This document shows positions 1-9,571 of a stretch of 64,000 bases of DNA, piece by piece (within the stretch, counting starts at the first letter, position 1; each line of letters begins with the position of its first letter). This DNA comes from Pictodentalium vernedei. Its lineage: Eukaryota; Mollusca; Scaphopoda; Dentaliida; Dentaliidae. Position numbers and translations under genes: made by a program. The DNA lies in NCBI GenBank assembly GCA_031216915.1, contig CM062296.1:457946681-458010680 (forward strand). Direction: 5' to 3'. The notes under the pieces were generated by a model. That model searched no databases and had not been told where the DNA came from. It was given only the letters and a program-made list of their open reading frames with translations.

Positions 1-1077
1 AATTTCTTAAAAAATCTTCTTCTCCAGATCCAGCAGGCAGAATCTATTGATATTTGGTATGCAACATCGTGGGGTGGATCTGATTCTATTTTGTTCAAAT
101 CGGCTCCCTAGATTCATATTTGGGCTCACTATAGAAGCTCGAATTTGAACTTAGTGCATTTCAGGCAAATTTCTTTGAAAATCTTCTTCTCAAGATCCAG
201 CAGGCAGAATCTTGTGATATTTGGTATGCAGCATCCTTGGGGGGTGAGATTCAAGTTTGTTCAAGCCATGTCCCTAGGTCCATATTTGGGCTCACTGTGG
301 GAGCTTGAATTGTAACTTTGTTTGAAATGAGGAATTTTCTTAAAAAAATCTTCTTCTTCAAATCCAGCCGTCGGAATGGTTTGATATGTGGTGAGTAGCA
401 TCCTTGGGGGGGGGGGGGGGGGGGGGGGAGGGGGGGGATTCAAGTGTGTTAAAGCCAAGTCCATGGGTCCATATTTGGGCTCCCTGTGGGAGCCTAAATT
501 ATAACTTAGTCAATATGAGGAATTTTTCTTTAAAAATCTTCTTCTTCAGATTCAGCAGTTGGAATGTTGATATTTGGCATGGAGCAACCTTAGGGGCCTG
601 AGATTCAAGTTTGTTCAAGCCAAGTCCCTTGGTTCATATTTGGGCTCACTATGGGAGCCTGAATGACAACTTAGTTCAAAATGAGGAATTTTCTTTAAAA
701 ATCTTCAGATCCAGCAGATGAATGCTTTTGATATTTTTTATGCAGCATCCTTAGGGGGGTAAGATTCAAGTTTGTTCAAGCCATGTCCCTAGGTCCATAT
801 TTGGGCTGATTGTGGGAGCTTGAATTGTAACTTGGTTCAAAATGAGGAATTTTCTTTAAAAATCTTCTTCTTCAGATCCAGCAGTCGGAATGTTTTGATA
901 TTTGGTGTGCAGAATCCTTAGGGGTGTGAGATTCAGGTTTGTTGAAGCCAAGTCCCTGGGTTCATATATGGGCTCCCTGTGGGAGCCCGAATTATGACTT
1001 AGTTCAGTATGAGGAATATTCTTTAAAAATCTTTTTTTAGATCCACTGGTTAGAATATTTGGATATTTGGTTTCAGC
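1..1077. repeat. Tandem array, ~165-bp unit, ~6.5 copies
   Basis: Six diverged head-to-tail units begin near 1, 168, 334, 519, 687 and 847, with a partial unit from 1014. Each carries the same landmarks in order: a TTTAAAAATCTTCTTC block, GATCCAGCAG, GATATTTGGT, a G-rich CCTTGGGGGG stretch, CAAGTTTGTTCAAGCC and CATATTTGGGCTC. The third unit holds a long poly-G run (about 406-437). Small ORFs here follow the repeat and are not genes. It lies in an intron or upstream of the first visible exon. Confidence 0.85.
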
Positions 1078-1690
1078 TTTTCTTTGGAGGAGCAGATGCA
1101 ACTTGTGGAAATCAATTCTCTGGGTTGATATTTAGGCTACCATGTCAGGTGAGCGCCCTCAGGCCCCCTGGGGCCTCTTGTTTCAAAGATACCATCCTAC
1201 CAGAAAGAGGCACCTTAGTTTTGCAGTGTACTGTTCAAAAATTATTGTTCGGCTTCAATGCATTGGAGAGTGCCAGTTGGCACTTTCTGATAAATTGTAA
1301 CAAGACTAATTTTGGCCCCACAAAGTAGATCTTCTGTTTCTCATGCGATTTTTTGTAAAACTGCATGTGGGTGGGCATTTTTTATTTTATTCTTTTATTT
1401 TTGTTATTATTTCTTTGCCATCAAAAGTTCATGTTCTTGGTTTGTTTTATGTTTTGGTCCTCATAATCTACAGAATAGCATGGGTGGTGCAATTTGTCCC
1501 TTGAGTGCAAGAAGGCTTTGCAATGCTTTAGCCTTGTTGCAATCAGGGGACAAATTTATCAATTTTATTAACTTGGGTAAAATGTCAGAAATAAACTATT
1601 TAATTTTTATTTTTAGCTTAACTTGACAAAGTCAAGATAAGCTATTGCCATCACGCGTGCTGAAGTCTATTAGTCTGTGAGTCTGTTCAC
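1078..1690. other. Non-coding intronic stretch with interspersed-repeat sequence
   Basis: No exon with usable splice sites is seen. The part from about 1320 (TTCTGTTTCTCATGCG, TTATTATTTCTTTGCCA, ATTAACTTGGG) is related to 52360-52560, so both are copies of one dispersed repeat. The segment CCCTTGAGTGCA...TGCAATGC at 1499-1535 resembles one arm of the hairpin at 51923-51993. Confidence 0.5.
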
Positions 1691-2700
1691 ATTTTCCTTT
1701 AGCACAGTCTACACCCCGTAGTTCTTGTCTGATCGTTACAAAATTTCATATGCAGGTTTGAGGTCATGTATAGATAAGGATGTCACCTTTTGGTCGTGAT
1801 CAGTTAACTGTGGTGGCTGCCCGAGCCCGAAACCTTTAGCACAGTCTACAGGTCATATTTATGAAGGGATTTCAATGTAACTTGGTAGGATGACTCTGTA
1901 TAATGTCTAGATGAGAACATCCCCTTTTGGTTATGATCTGTCAACCATGTTGGCTGCCCAAGCCCGAAACCCAAAACTTTTAGCACAGTCTACAGGTTGT
2001 ATTTTATGTGGAGGGATTTCATTGTAACTCGGTCGGATGACTCCATATGATGTCTAGATCAGAACTTCCCCATTTGGTCATGATCTGTCAACCATGACGG
2101 ATGCCCGAGCCCAAAACCTGAAAACCTTTAGCACAGTCTACAGGTCGTATTTATGGAGGGATTTCATTGTAACTTGGTAGGATGACTCCATATAATGTCA
2201 AGATGAAAACATCCCCTTTTGTTCGTGATTTGTTAACTATGACGGCTACAGGGGCCTAAAGCCCGAAATCCTTTAGCACAATCTACAGGTTGTATTTATA
2301 AAGGGATTTCATTGTAACTTGGTAGGATGACTCCAGATAATGTCTAGATAAGAACGTCCGCTTTTGGTCGCTATTGTTCAACTGTGATGGCTGCCAAAAA
2401 CCTTTAGCACAGACTACATGTCTTATTTATGAAGGGATTTCATTGTAACTTAGTAGGATGACTCGGTAAAATATCTAGATGAGGACGTCTCCTTTTGGTT
2501 GCGACCAGTCATCCATGATGGCTACACAGGCCTGAAGCCCAAAAACCTTTAGCACAGTCTACAGGCCGTATTTATGAAGGGATTTCATTGTAACTTGATA
2601 GGATGACTCTTTTGGAATAATTTCACTGTAACTTGGTAACTTTGGTTGACATACATTAACTGTGAGGATCACATTAACCCACCCCTCAATTCTTTAGTAC
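1690..2700. repeat. Tandem array, ~145-bp unit, ~7 copies
   Basis: The landmark CTTTAGCACAGTCTACAG recurs near 1696, 1830, 1976, 2124, 2268, 2400 and 2545, with a decayed copy near 2689. Spacing is about 132-148 bp. Each unit also carries GAAGGGATTTCATTGTAACTTGG, split by small changes, and GATGACTC. It is a diverged satellite-like array within an intron. Confidence 0.8.
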
Positions 2701-2889
2701 AGGCTACACCTCATATTATTTTTATTATTGAAAACATAGCATACAGGGAACAGAAATTAACATATTCTCAATTATCACAACTCGTCGTATTTCATAATAC
2801 TTTCAAAAACAAGGAACATTATCCTCTTTATCAAACACAACACACTTTCAAGTTAAGCTTCAGGGTCATTGACACTTTCATTTTAACTT

Positions 2890-3245
2890 TGCATTGGTTA
2901 TAAAAAGAGAGCATATGGCAGCCAAAAGGACAATGCAGGTGGGCCTGAGAAACTGATTTTTAACTTTTTTTTAGCCCTTATGCCCCTGACTTGAAAAGTC
3001 AAAGGGGTATCTAGTGGTGACCTCCATTTGTTCGTCCGCCCATTTGTCCATCTGTCCATTCACCCGTCCATCCGTCCATACCAACATTTTCCCTTGTATC
3101 TCAGCCACTGCTACTCAGATTTGATATTTGGTGTTGTGATAGAGCATCATGGGGGGATGATCCCTATGTAGCATAAGTTTCTTTGACATATTTTTTCCAG
3201 AGTTACAGCCCTTTTTTCACTCTTTTGACTTAGTAAATTTTTTAA
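2890..3245. repeat. Dispersed repeat with GTCCATCCGTCC core
   Basis: The first part (AAAAAGAGAGCATATGGCAGCC) matches 52567-52600. From 2965 a second repeat with a (G)TCC(A/G)TCC pyrimidine tract, CAGAGTTACAGCCC and TCTTTTGACTTAG recurs at about 49945-50190 inside a MITE. No coding capacity is visible. Confidence 0.6.
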
Positions 3246-3783
3246 ATTAAGTAAGCCACCAAAGTGGCTTTCAGCAGTTTTCAGTAAAGCCATGATAGTG
3301 GATTCCATCGCTCAACCAGTTAACTGACAGAGTGCAGTATTAATTTTGGTTTCTAGAACTGGTTCATATAGGTTTATGTTGAAACAATTTATTGAAGAGT
3401 GCTTATGTTGCCCTTAATAGTGAGCGGAAGAGTTGTAAAAGCTGAGCATGTGTTTCTGGTCAAGTATTATCTGCCACAACAGGCACATGTCACTTGACTG
3501 GAAACACCTGCTGGGCCGTAAGCTTTGAGCATCATGTGATTGTCAATAAATTCACTCTTATTCCCCAGACTTGTATGAGTTAAGAGGAAACAGAAAAGAG
3601 TTTTTCTTCTTGCATTTCTGCTATAACAATATTAGTCTGTGGCTGTAGATAAATTGTAATTTTTGGAAATAGATTATATAATCATACCAAATGTTAGGGG
3701 TCCATTTAGTATATACATTGCCCCTGTCATGAAAGAGTAAGCACTTTGGGTAATGTCCTCTTGCTGATTAATTTATTTTTTAG
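3246..3783. other. Intron sequence upstream of exon, nothing recognised
   Basis: AT-rich non-coding sequence leading into a pyrimidine-rich tract and the acceptor TTTTTTAG at 3776-3783. No repeat unit, ORF or RNA gene could be supported. Confidence 0.5.
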
Positions 3784-4039
3784 GTTGTATGTAGTATATG
3801 TGAATTAGTAGAAGCCTGTGCTACAGAAATACAGTCAGGATGGCGACCATTATTTGGAGCACTGAGAGCTGTGAAGGTAGAAGTTACTGCAGATGAAGAA
3901 ATAAATGAATCAAGACAGAGACATATTAGTGCAGTCTTAGATGTGTTTGATGTGTATTTGGCTACTGATAATGTGCTAGTTTTTGCCAATGCTACTGTAG
4001 ATTGTATACTGTGTCTGCTGAAGTATGTGAAAGGTCCAG
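3784..4039 (+). CDS. ARFGEF3: ARFGEF3 (BIG3)-like exon, first visible
   Basis: This exon (256 bp) starts at a codon boundary after the acceptor TTTTAG and ends in phase 1 at donor CAG|GTGAGC. It encodes 85 residues including EIQSGWRPLFGALRAVKVEV, then a helix-rich run containing VLDVFDVYL and VFANATVDCILCLLKYVKG. This pattern matches the C-terminal HEAT-like/HDS region of ARFGEF3 (BIG3). That protein belongs to the large Sec7-type ARF-GEF family of Golgi and secretory-granule proteins. The Sec7 domain is not in the window. The next exon joins in phase to give ...KGPG|S.... Identification comes from recalled family motifs, not a search; BIG1/BIG2 fit less well. Confidence 0.85.
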
Positions 4040-4059
4040 GTGAGCCTTTATTGATTGTT

Positions 4060-4450
4060 CCTTATTACACCCTACCGATGAAGTCAGGACGGGATATTGA
4101 AATGGTGTCAATCCGTCCATTAGTCTGTCAGTCCAATCTTCCATCACAAACTTTGTACAGCTAACTCCTTCTACAGTTTTTAGTGGATTTTTACGAAACT
4201 TGGTCTGAAGTATCAGTATCAAGTATAGATGTGGTCAGGAATTTTTGATGCAACAAATTCTTGTGTACTTACGGCCCTTGGAAATAGCAAAATTTCCCTC
4301 ACAAATGCTTGTCCACTTAACTCCTGCATTTTTTATTGGATTTTTACGAAACTTGATGTACAGTATGAGTATAATGTGTACATGTGCATATGGAAAGAAA
4401 GTTTTGATTCGAATAATTTTTCAGAGTTATAGCGCTTGTCGCCCAAAATA
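4060..4450. repeat. Two diverged copies of an intronic repeat
   Basis: Two related blocks about 175 bp apart (around 4130-4205 and 4290-4360) both read CTCACAAA..., CTTAACTCC or CTAACTCC, and GGATTTTTACGAAACTTG. This kind of sequence is typical of degenerate transposon remnants. No protein is supported. Confidence 0.5.
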
Positions 4451-5550
4451 GCACTAATTGCAAAAATATAATTTTGTTAATGACCCACACTTGCTCACTT
4501 ATGTTACCCTGCAGGTGACATGTAAAGAAACAGAAATTCTGAATTCAATCACTGCGTGGCACTTACCTCATTTTGACATATCAAGGCGTGCAACAATCCA
4601 TTTCTTGAACGTTAGATGGAAAAGGAGATCTGCACTGTCTCCTGGTAATGACTGCACATCGCTACTCACCTAATTTCGTTTCAAATTCACCTATGAACCT
4701 CCAGACTTTTAAAGTTTTTGAAATTGGGGGAGTGGGCTTGAACATGGAGACCAGAAATGCGGGTGATGCTCTGTTGGGTTACTGACACTGTATAGCTGAG
4801 AACTTCACAGAAAAAAATATGCTAGTAATTGTTAATTGGATGGGCTCACTGAGCTTGTTTCAGTCAGAGATTATATAAGCTTGGAGGAATAAATAAGTAA
4901 ATTTGAAAAGTTAAGAAATTTTTGTGCTAGTGTCACAAGCTGTATTGAAATTTCAAGTTTTGTTTCGGTATCAGTATTTTAGAATGATTTACCTTGGTAT
5001 TGGTACGGTATTCGGTGTCAGCTACTTACATGTACTCACACCGATACCAATATCCAAAGGTATTTTTGGTATACTGCCCAGCTATCATTCACCGTTTAAA
5101 GCAGACTGAGCTGCTGAAGTGTCAAAATGTTGGAAGCAACACGACCACTAACCATCAGTCATTTGAAGTAACAGAAAAGCTGAGAGAAAATACCCTCTGG
5201 GTATTTTCTCTCACCCTTTTTATTACATAAAATGACCGGTGATGACTGCCTTTAGTCCGTGGGCTCTTCTTGTCATGAAATATACTTCATTTTCTGTTGT
5301 CATCCTTTCAGTTTTTAACTTGTGTCTGAAATATTTTTCAATACCGAAATTTCAATATTTTGAGATTCCATCAGTACGGTAAATCGGTATTCGTTCGAAT
5401 GTGGCACTGAACGGTATTTACAATATACTGCCCATCTCTAAGTGTCACAATCTGGTCATGTTTGGTGAAGGGGTAAAAATATATACAAACTTGCCATACA
5501 AGTACTTTCTGTTTCACTGCATTACAATTCCTCAACCTCTCACTTATATA
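4451..5550. other. Intron with degenerate repeats and a perfect hairpin
   Basis: Mostly unremarkable AT-rich sequence. Two stretches (about 4940-5080 and 5330-5440) share CGGTATT/GGTAT-rich text and TATACTGCCCA, suggesting two ends of a decayed element with inverted or direct terminal homology. A perfect 15-bp stem with a 3-nt loop lies at 5181-5213. No exon is recognised. Confidence 0.45.
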
Positions 5551-6129
5551 TACAGTGGAGCCCACTTAATTGGATATCTCATAATTGAATAACCCTATTA
5601 ATTGAATATAACTTCCAAACACAAAACCATTTACCATACCTGCAGTATAAATTTGCCTTGTTAATTACATAGTTATAGAACAAGCATCTTTTAACTGAAT
5701 AAAAAATCTAGTAATATATCAAGAAATTACCTTGACAATCACCAAATTCCCCTTGTTTATAGACTTATTTGGACTCACTCCATCCAGTATAGGTATTTAA
5801 TGTATTATATCTTGTATGATAGAGCTCCATGAGCTCTGTCAAACAAGATATAATAGATTAATTGCTCATGTTATCTCAAGAATACAGGAAAGGACCACGT
5901 CCCTGTTAATTGAATACTCTTGTTAATTGAATAGTTTTTAATGGCAAAGAGGCTATTCAATTGGCATATTTCAACTCTATTGCTCTTTTCCATGGTAAGA
6001 GGTTATTCAATTAACAGGGTTACCTCTATTGCTCTTTTCTGTGGCAATAGACTATTCAATTAACAGGGTTCAACTGTATTGCTCTTTTCCATGGCAAAGA
6101 GGATATTCAATTAACAGGGTTCAACTGTA
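5551..6129. mobile_element. TA-flanked MITE (copy 1), Tc1/mariner-pogo type ends
   Basis: The left end TACAGTGGAGCCCACTTAAT and the right end, read inward as TACAGTTGAACCCTGTTAAT, are imperfect terminal inverted repeats that begin with TA and CAGT, as in Tc1/mariner-pogo elements. The interior (about 5605-5900) matches the second copy at 49912-50602 in the same orientation. There is no transposase. The right terminal region has been amplified into tandem units that run up to the splice acceptor of the next exon. The superfamily call is inferred from termini only. Confidence 0.65.
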
Positions 6130-6147
6130 TTGCACTCTTTCATTTGC
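5935..6147. repeat. Minisatellite of MITE end plus intron flank, ~60-bp unit
   Basis: About four units each contain TTGCTCTTTTCCATGGCAA, a short purine stretch and ATTCAATTAACAGGGTT. The pyrimidine block resembles TTGCACTCTTTCATTTGCAG, the real acceptor at 6130-6149. The duplicated unit therefore seems to include both the MITE terminus and host polypyrimidine-tract sequence. Confidence 0.65.
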
Positions 6148-6149
6148 AG

Positions 6150-6321
6150 GTAGTTTTGATGATGACAGTGATGATTCTGATGCATGTAGTGACTATTTTA
6201 CTTTCTCTGAAGAGAACGAAAGTTTGTGTATTCCAGCATTGCAGTACCTCAAACAGTGTTGTGGCATACTCTCTTCTATGTGGAAAATGCCTTCATGTCC
6301 AACATTTAATGGATCTCACAG
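6150..6321 (+). CDS. ARFGEF3: ARFGEF3-like exon, second visible
   Basis: This 172-bp exon enters in phase 1 after acceptor CATTTGCAG and leaves in phase 2 at CACAG|GTACAA. It encodes an acidic stretch (DDDSDDSDACSDYFTFSEEN) followed by LCIPALQYLKQC and a short segment ending near NGSH. The acidic linker followed by a conserved C-L/I-P-A-L-x-Y-L motif is consistent with the ARFGEF3 C-terminal region. The 3' splice site is only 20 bp from a MITE end, so the branch point must lie inside MITE or minisatellite sequence. The following intron is 23.6 kb and holds two DIRS elements and a gypsy element. Confidence 0.8.
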
Positions 6322-6783
6322 GTACAAAAATGTTGCCTTATTATTCTCAAACAAATATCAATGTTCTAATAAGACTAAAATCATCATCCTCTGATTGGAT
6401 GAGAGCATGCTTAGTTTTTCTATGTTTACGGCTCCAGTAGTATATGTTACCATTTGACGGCACCACCTATAATATTTGAATTGAAGTTGCCTATCTAGCA
6501 ATCAATTCATTAATGGAGTGACTTACAAACTACTTCATTTTTCTAGATTATTCACACATACAGCAGACAATGTTCTGAATAAAGTGTTGTTTTAATTACA
6601 AATTTATTGATTGAACTAAGATAGAGCACCCTCGACCTTATCTGATTTATTGATTATTTGTCTTGTGAAGTCAAGTCATGGTGTACACAAGAGGTTTATT
6701 TACTGAAGTTTTTATTGTTAAAAGTCACCTTGGTCCTTTCATGATGTGGGTTTGGGCAATGGGTAGGGTCTTGTTGAAACATG
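6322..6783. other. Intron, no feature recognised
   Basis: AT-rich sequence after the donor. No repeat or ORF could be supported. Confidence 0.4.
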
Positions 6784-6928
6784 TAAATTATTGTGATGAA
6801 TTAACAACATGGTCTGAGGTTTGTGATTCAGAGCATATGTTCAACCTCAGACCTCGGCGTCTCGGTTCGACATAAACTCCGAGCCATAAACCTCTGACCA
6901 TGTTACCATCAATTCATCACAATAACTT
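6784..6928. repeat. Long inverted repeat (~60-bp arms), MITE-like hairpin
   Basis: The left arm AAATTATTGTGATGAATT...GGTCTGAGGTTT pairs with the right arm ending ...AATTCATCACAATAACTT. Inside it, GGTCTGAGGTT is followed by AACCTCAGACC, so a second smaller hairpin can form. No coding content. Probably a small non-autonomous DNA transposon. Confidence 0.6.
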
Positions 6929-7067
6929 ATAATCTTATTTGACTCTGCAAGTCCAACATTCTCCCAAGAAAGACTTTCAGCTTTGTAAGGATTTTCAGGC
7001 AAGTTCTGTCTGGCTGCCCAATTAAGGGGAACCTGTAATGACTGGAAACCATATTCATCGTAATTAG

Positions 7068-8160
7068 ATGTAGATAACACTTTGTGAGCACTCATTTTGC
7101 AGAATGTAACAGTAATCAAAATTTGATTATGTCAAGCACTGAACAGAACCAGCGTCAATAGAATTTTTTGTTTTGTTTTTTTTTTCATTAAAAAATATAG
7201 CTCATTCAAACAAAAAGTTTCGAAAACAAAAAATTAAATGTTTTTGTTGCTTCAATTTAAAAGGCTGGATATTTTTATACCTTTTGTAACATGTTGAGAG
7301 TCTACAGCCACTGGCTTTAATTTGCAGTTTCTAGGAAAGTCTTAAAATGGAACAAGCAAGTTTACCTAGAAATGGAATTCTGGAGCACCTATTCTTTTCC
7401 ACGAAAAAGTTTGCAAAGTTGGAACTAAGCCTTGAAGGATCAACTTATTACCAAATGTATTGGCTAATTCTCCCAGAATTATACACAAGAAATGCAAAAT
7501 AGATTTTATATTTTTATACTAGAACCAATAGCCCAGACTTGGTCTGGGCCATTGGTTCTAGTATAAAAATACGGTAAATTTAAAGTAATTTGTATATTTT
7601 TTTATACTTACCAATAAATTTTTTATATTCATAGTAATTAGATGAAGATAACACTTTGTGAGCAGTCATTTTGTAGAATGTAACAGTAATCAAAATTAGA
7701 TTATGTGATTTGTGTGTGGACACTTTACCAAATCAATTGACCAAATTTGTTCAGAACAGAACCATCGTCAATAGAAGTTGTTTTTTTTTGTCAGTTTTTT
7801 TTCATTAAAAAATACAGCTCAATCAAACAAAAAGTTTCAAAAACAAAAAATTAAATGTTTTTGTTGCTTCACTTTAAAAGGCTGGATATTTTTATACCTT
7901 TTTGTAACATGTTGGTTCAACAGCCATTGGCTTTAATTTGCAGTTTCTAGGAAAGTCTTGGCTGCCTATAGAAGAACAATGCCAAGGTACTTAAAATGAA
8001 ACTATCTAGTTTACCTTGAAATGGAATTCCGGAGCACCTATTCTTTTCCACTAAAAAGTGAGCAAAGTTGGAACTAAGCTTTAACGTATTAACCTATTAC
8101 CAAATGTATCAGCTAATACTCCCAGCATTATACACAAGAAATGCAAAATAGATTTTATTT
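7068..8160. repeat. Direct duplication of ~450-530 bp (two units)
   Basis: Unit 1 (about 7068-7509) and unit 2 (about 7634-8160) share long blocks: GATAACACTTTGTGAGCA, ATGTTTTTGTTGCTTCA, AAAAGGCTGGATATTTTTAT, GGCTTTAATTTGCAGTTTC and AAGAAATGCAAAATAGATTT. Unit 2 has extra segments. The spacer between them is a DIRS-end relic (7510-7613). Confidence 0.75.
7510..7613. mobile_element. Miniature DIRS relic: left end + ICR-like sequence only
   Basis: Positions 7510-7538 resemble the left end of the DIRS family. A 3-bp spacer and the reverse complement of the same 29 bases (7542-7570, one mismatch) follow. Positions 7571-7613 then resemble the reverse complement of the family's right end (...TATATTTTTTATACTTACCAAT). 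The order L, rcL, rcR is that of an element collapsed to its left tip and its ICR. Both arms share CTAGAACC where the large copies have TGTACC, so the relic comes from a distinct subfamily. Confidence 0.65.
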
Positions 8161-8476
8161 TTAGAAGTTTTCTTACAAAACATAGGTCAAGGACGCGAGA
8201 GACGGTGGGGGGCCTTTAGCCCCCTCCCCTCCCCTCTCCTCCCACTTTTTTGTCATATATGGTCCTTAAAAGTGATCTGTACGGTCTCTTTCACCAATTA
8301 ACAACATATGTTTTGGTAATCCTTGTGGGAAAGTAACAAATTATGGCAAACGTGAATTATTTTTCGGTTTTGTATGATCTCGTTTTACATTGCACTAACA
8401 CGCATTAAAAGAATTTCACAATTCAACACTCGGTTCTGACTAAATCATTGTTGAATTTTCTAACTCAAAACAGAAT
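8161..8476. other. Intron before DIRS copy A
   Basis: Contains a C/T-rich stretch near 8215-8250 and otherwise AT-rich sequence. No gene seen. Confidence 0.4.
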
Positions 8477-8678
8477 ATTTTTATACTGTACCAATGACCC
8501 AGACATAGCTGGTGCTAACTCTTAAAAATCTAGAGCCAAACACAAATTTTGCCCCCCAATCCCCAAAATTTGCATCTAAAACCAAAGAAATCATGTCCTG
8601 AATGACCCTCCATACTTCGCCTCTACTGCGCATGCGCAGTGTCAAGGACATCCCGAAATTGGCGCCATTAATCATTCT
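8477..8678 (+). repeat. DIRS copy A left inverted terminal repeat
   Basis: Reverse-complement match to 15215-15442 minus its outer extension. Begins ATTTTTATACTGTACCAATG. Contains the palindrome ACTGCGCATGCGCAGT at 8625-8640 and the GGCGCCATTAATCATTCT inner boundary. Confidence 0.88.
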
Positions 8679-9571
8679 TTGTTTGGCCATTCATCAGTTA
8701 ACATCTGACTGATCTTTGTGCTTGTAAATCTCCGTTTAAATGATGCCAGACACATAAATATTAGAGAAATGGTGGTTCTAAGGAGGATATAGAAGGAGGA
8801 GAGGAAAAATGAGTGACAGAAAATATTCAGGGCTGTAACTTAAAATTTTTTAATGAAATTGTGTTAAGTTACCTATTTTCGAGGCAACGGCCTGTTGTGG
8901 TCATTCTTGCTATAAAGTTACACTGCTTGTTCAGTGTTTTCCTCTCTCCCTTTTCTTTAAGTCCCCCCTTGCTATTCTCCCATGCTTTTGGCATATTTTC
9001 CGTAATATTATTACTAAAATTTCTTGGGAGTTTTAGCTGGATAACAGAATGAATTCTGTTCTTTTCCCCATGTTTACGTCTTCACCCTTGGGTGTTTAGG
9101 CGTAGTGTTCTGCATCTACCATCTGATGTTCTGTAGTTTCTTCCCTGGAAGTCTCTGTTTTGCATCAGATAGTGTATTATTGGTAACTGATTTTGGGCCA
9201 GGGTTATCAGTGCCTGGAGTCATGTTTCTGGTGTTTTTACACTTCTTGTTTACATTGACAACAGCCTCTGTGTGAGGGGGATTTCTTGAAAATAATATCT
9301 TGATGTTAGTTTAATCATAACTAGATACATTATTATTATTCGTAAGTGTTGCATTAATTTTTTTAAATATTTTTAAAATTTTTGTCCACACTTAGGCTTG
9401 GGATCCATTGGGGCTCAACCTTACTTTTCAGAAACTTGGGCTTTTCTGAAAAATATTTTTTCAAAAAATTTTTTGATTTCAATTATTTTTTCTATGTTAA
9501 TGGATCATGTTATTATGTATTTTGATTTGCAGGGGTTGGTGCGAGTACTAGGACTTTGTTTTCTTTTCACA

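Noticed and set aside
404-601. ORF across the poly-G run
   Set aside because: Glycine run comes from a homopolymer inside a tandem repeat; no codon signal outside it.
2646-2903. 85-codon ORF as an upstream exon
   Set aside because: No acceptor/donor pair in phase with the ARFGEF3 chain and no family similarity recognised.
1-3245. CRISPR-like or regularly spaced repeat array
   Set aside because: Units are contiguous satellites of 145-165 bp without unique spacers, in a eukaryotic intron.
6847-7119. 90-codon minus-strand ORF
   Set aside because: Overlaps an inverted repeat and the duplicated block; no recognisable domain.
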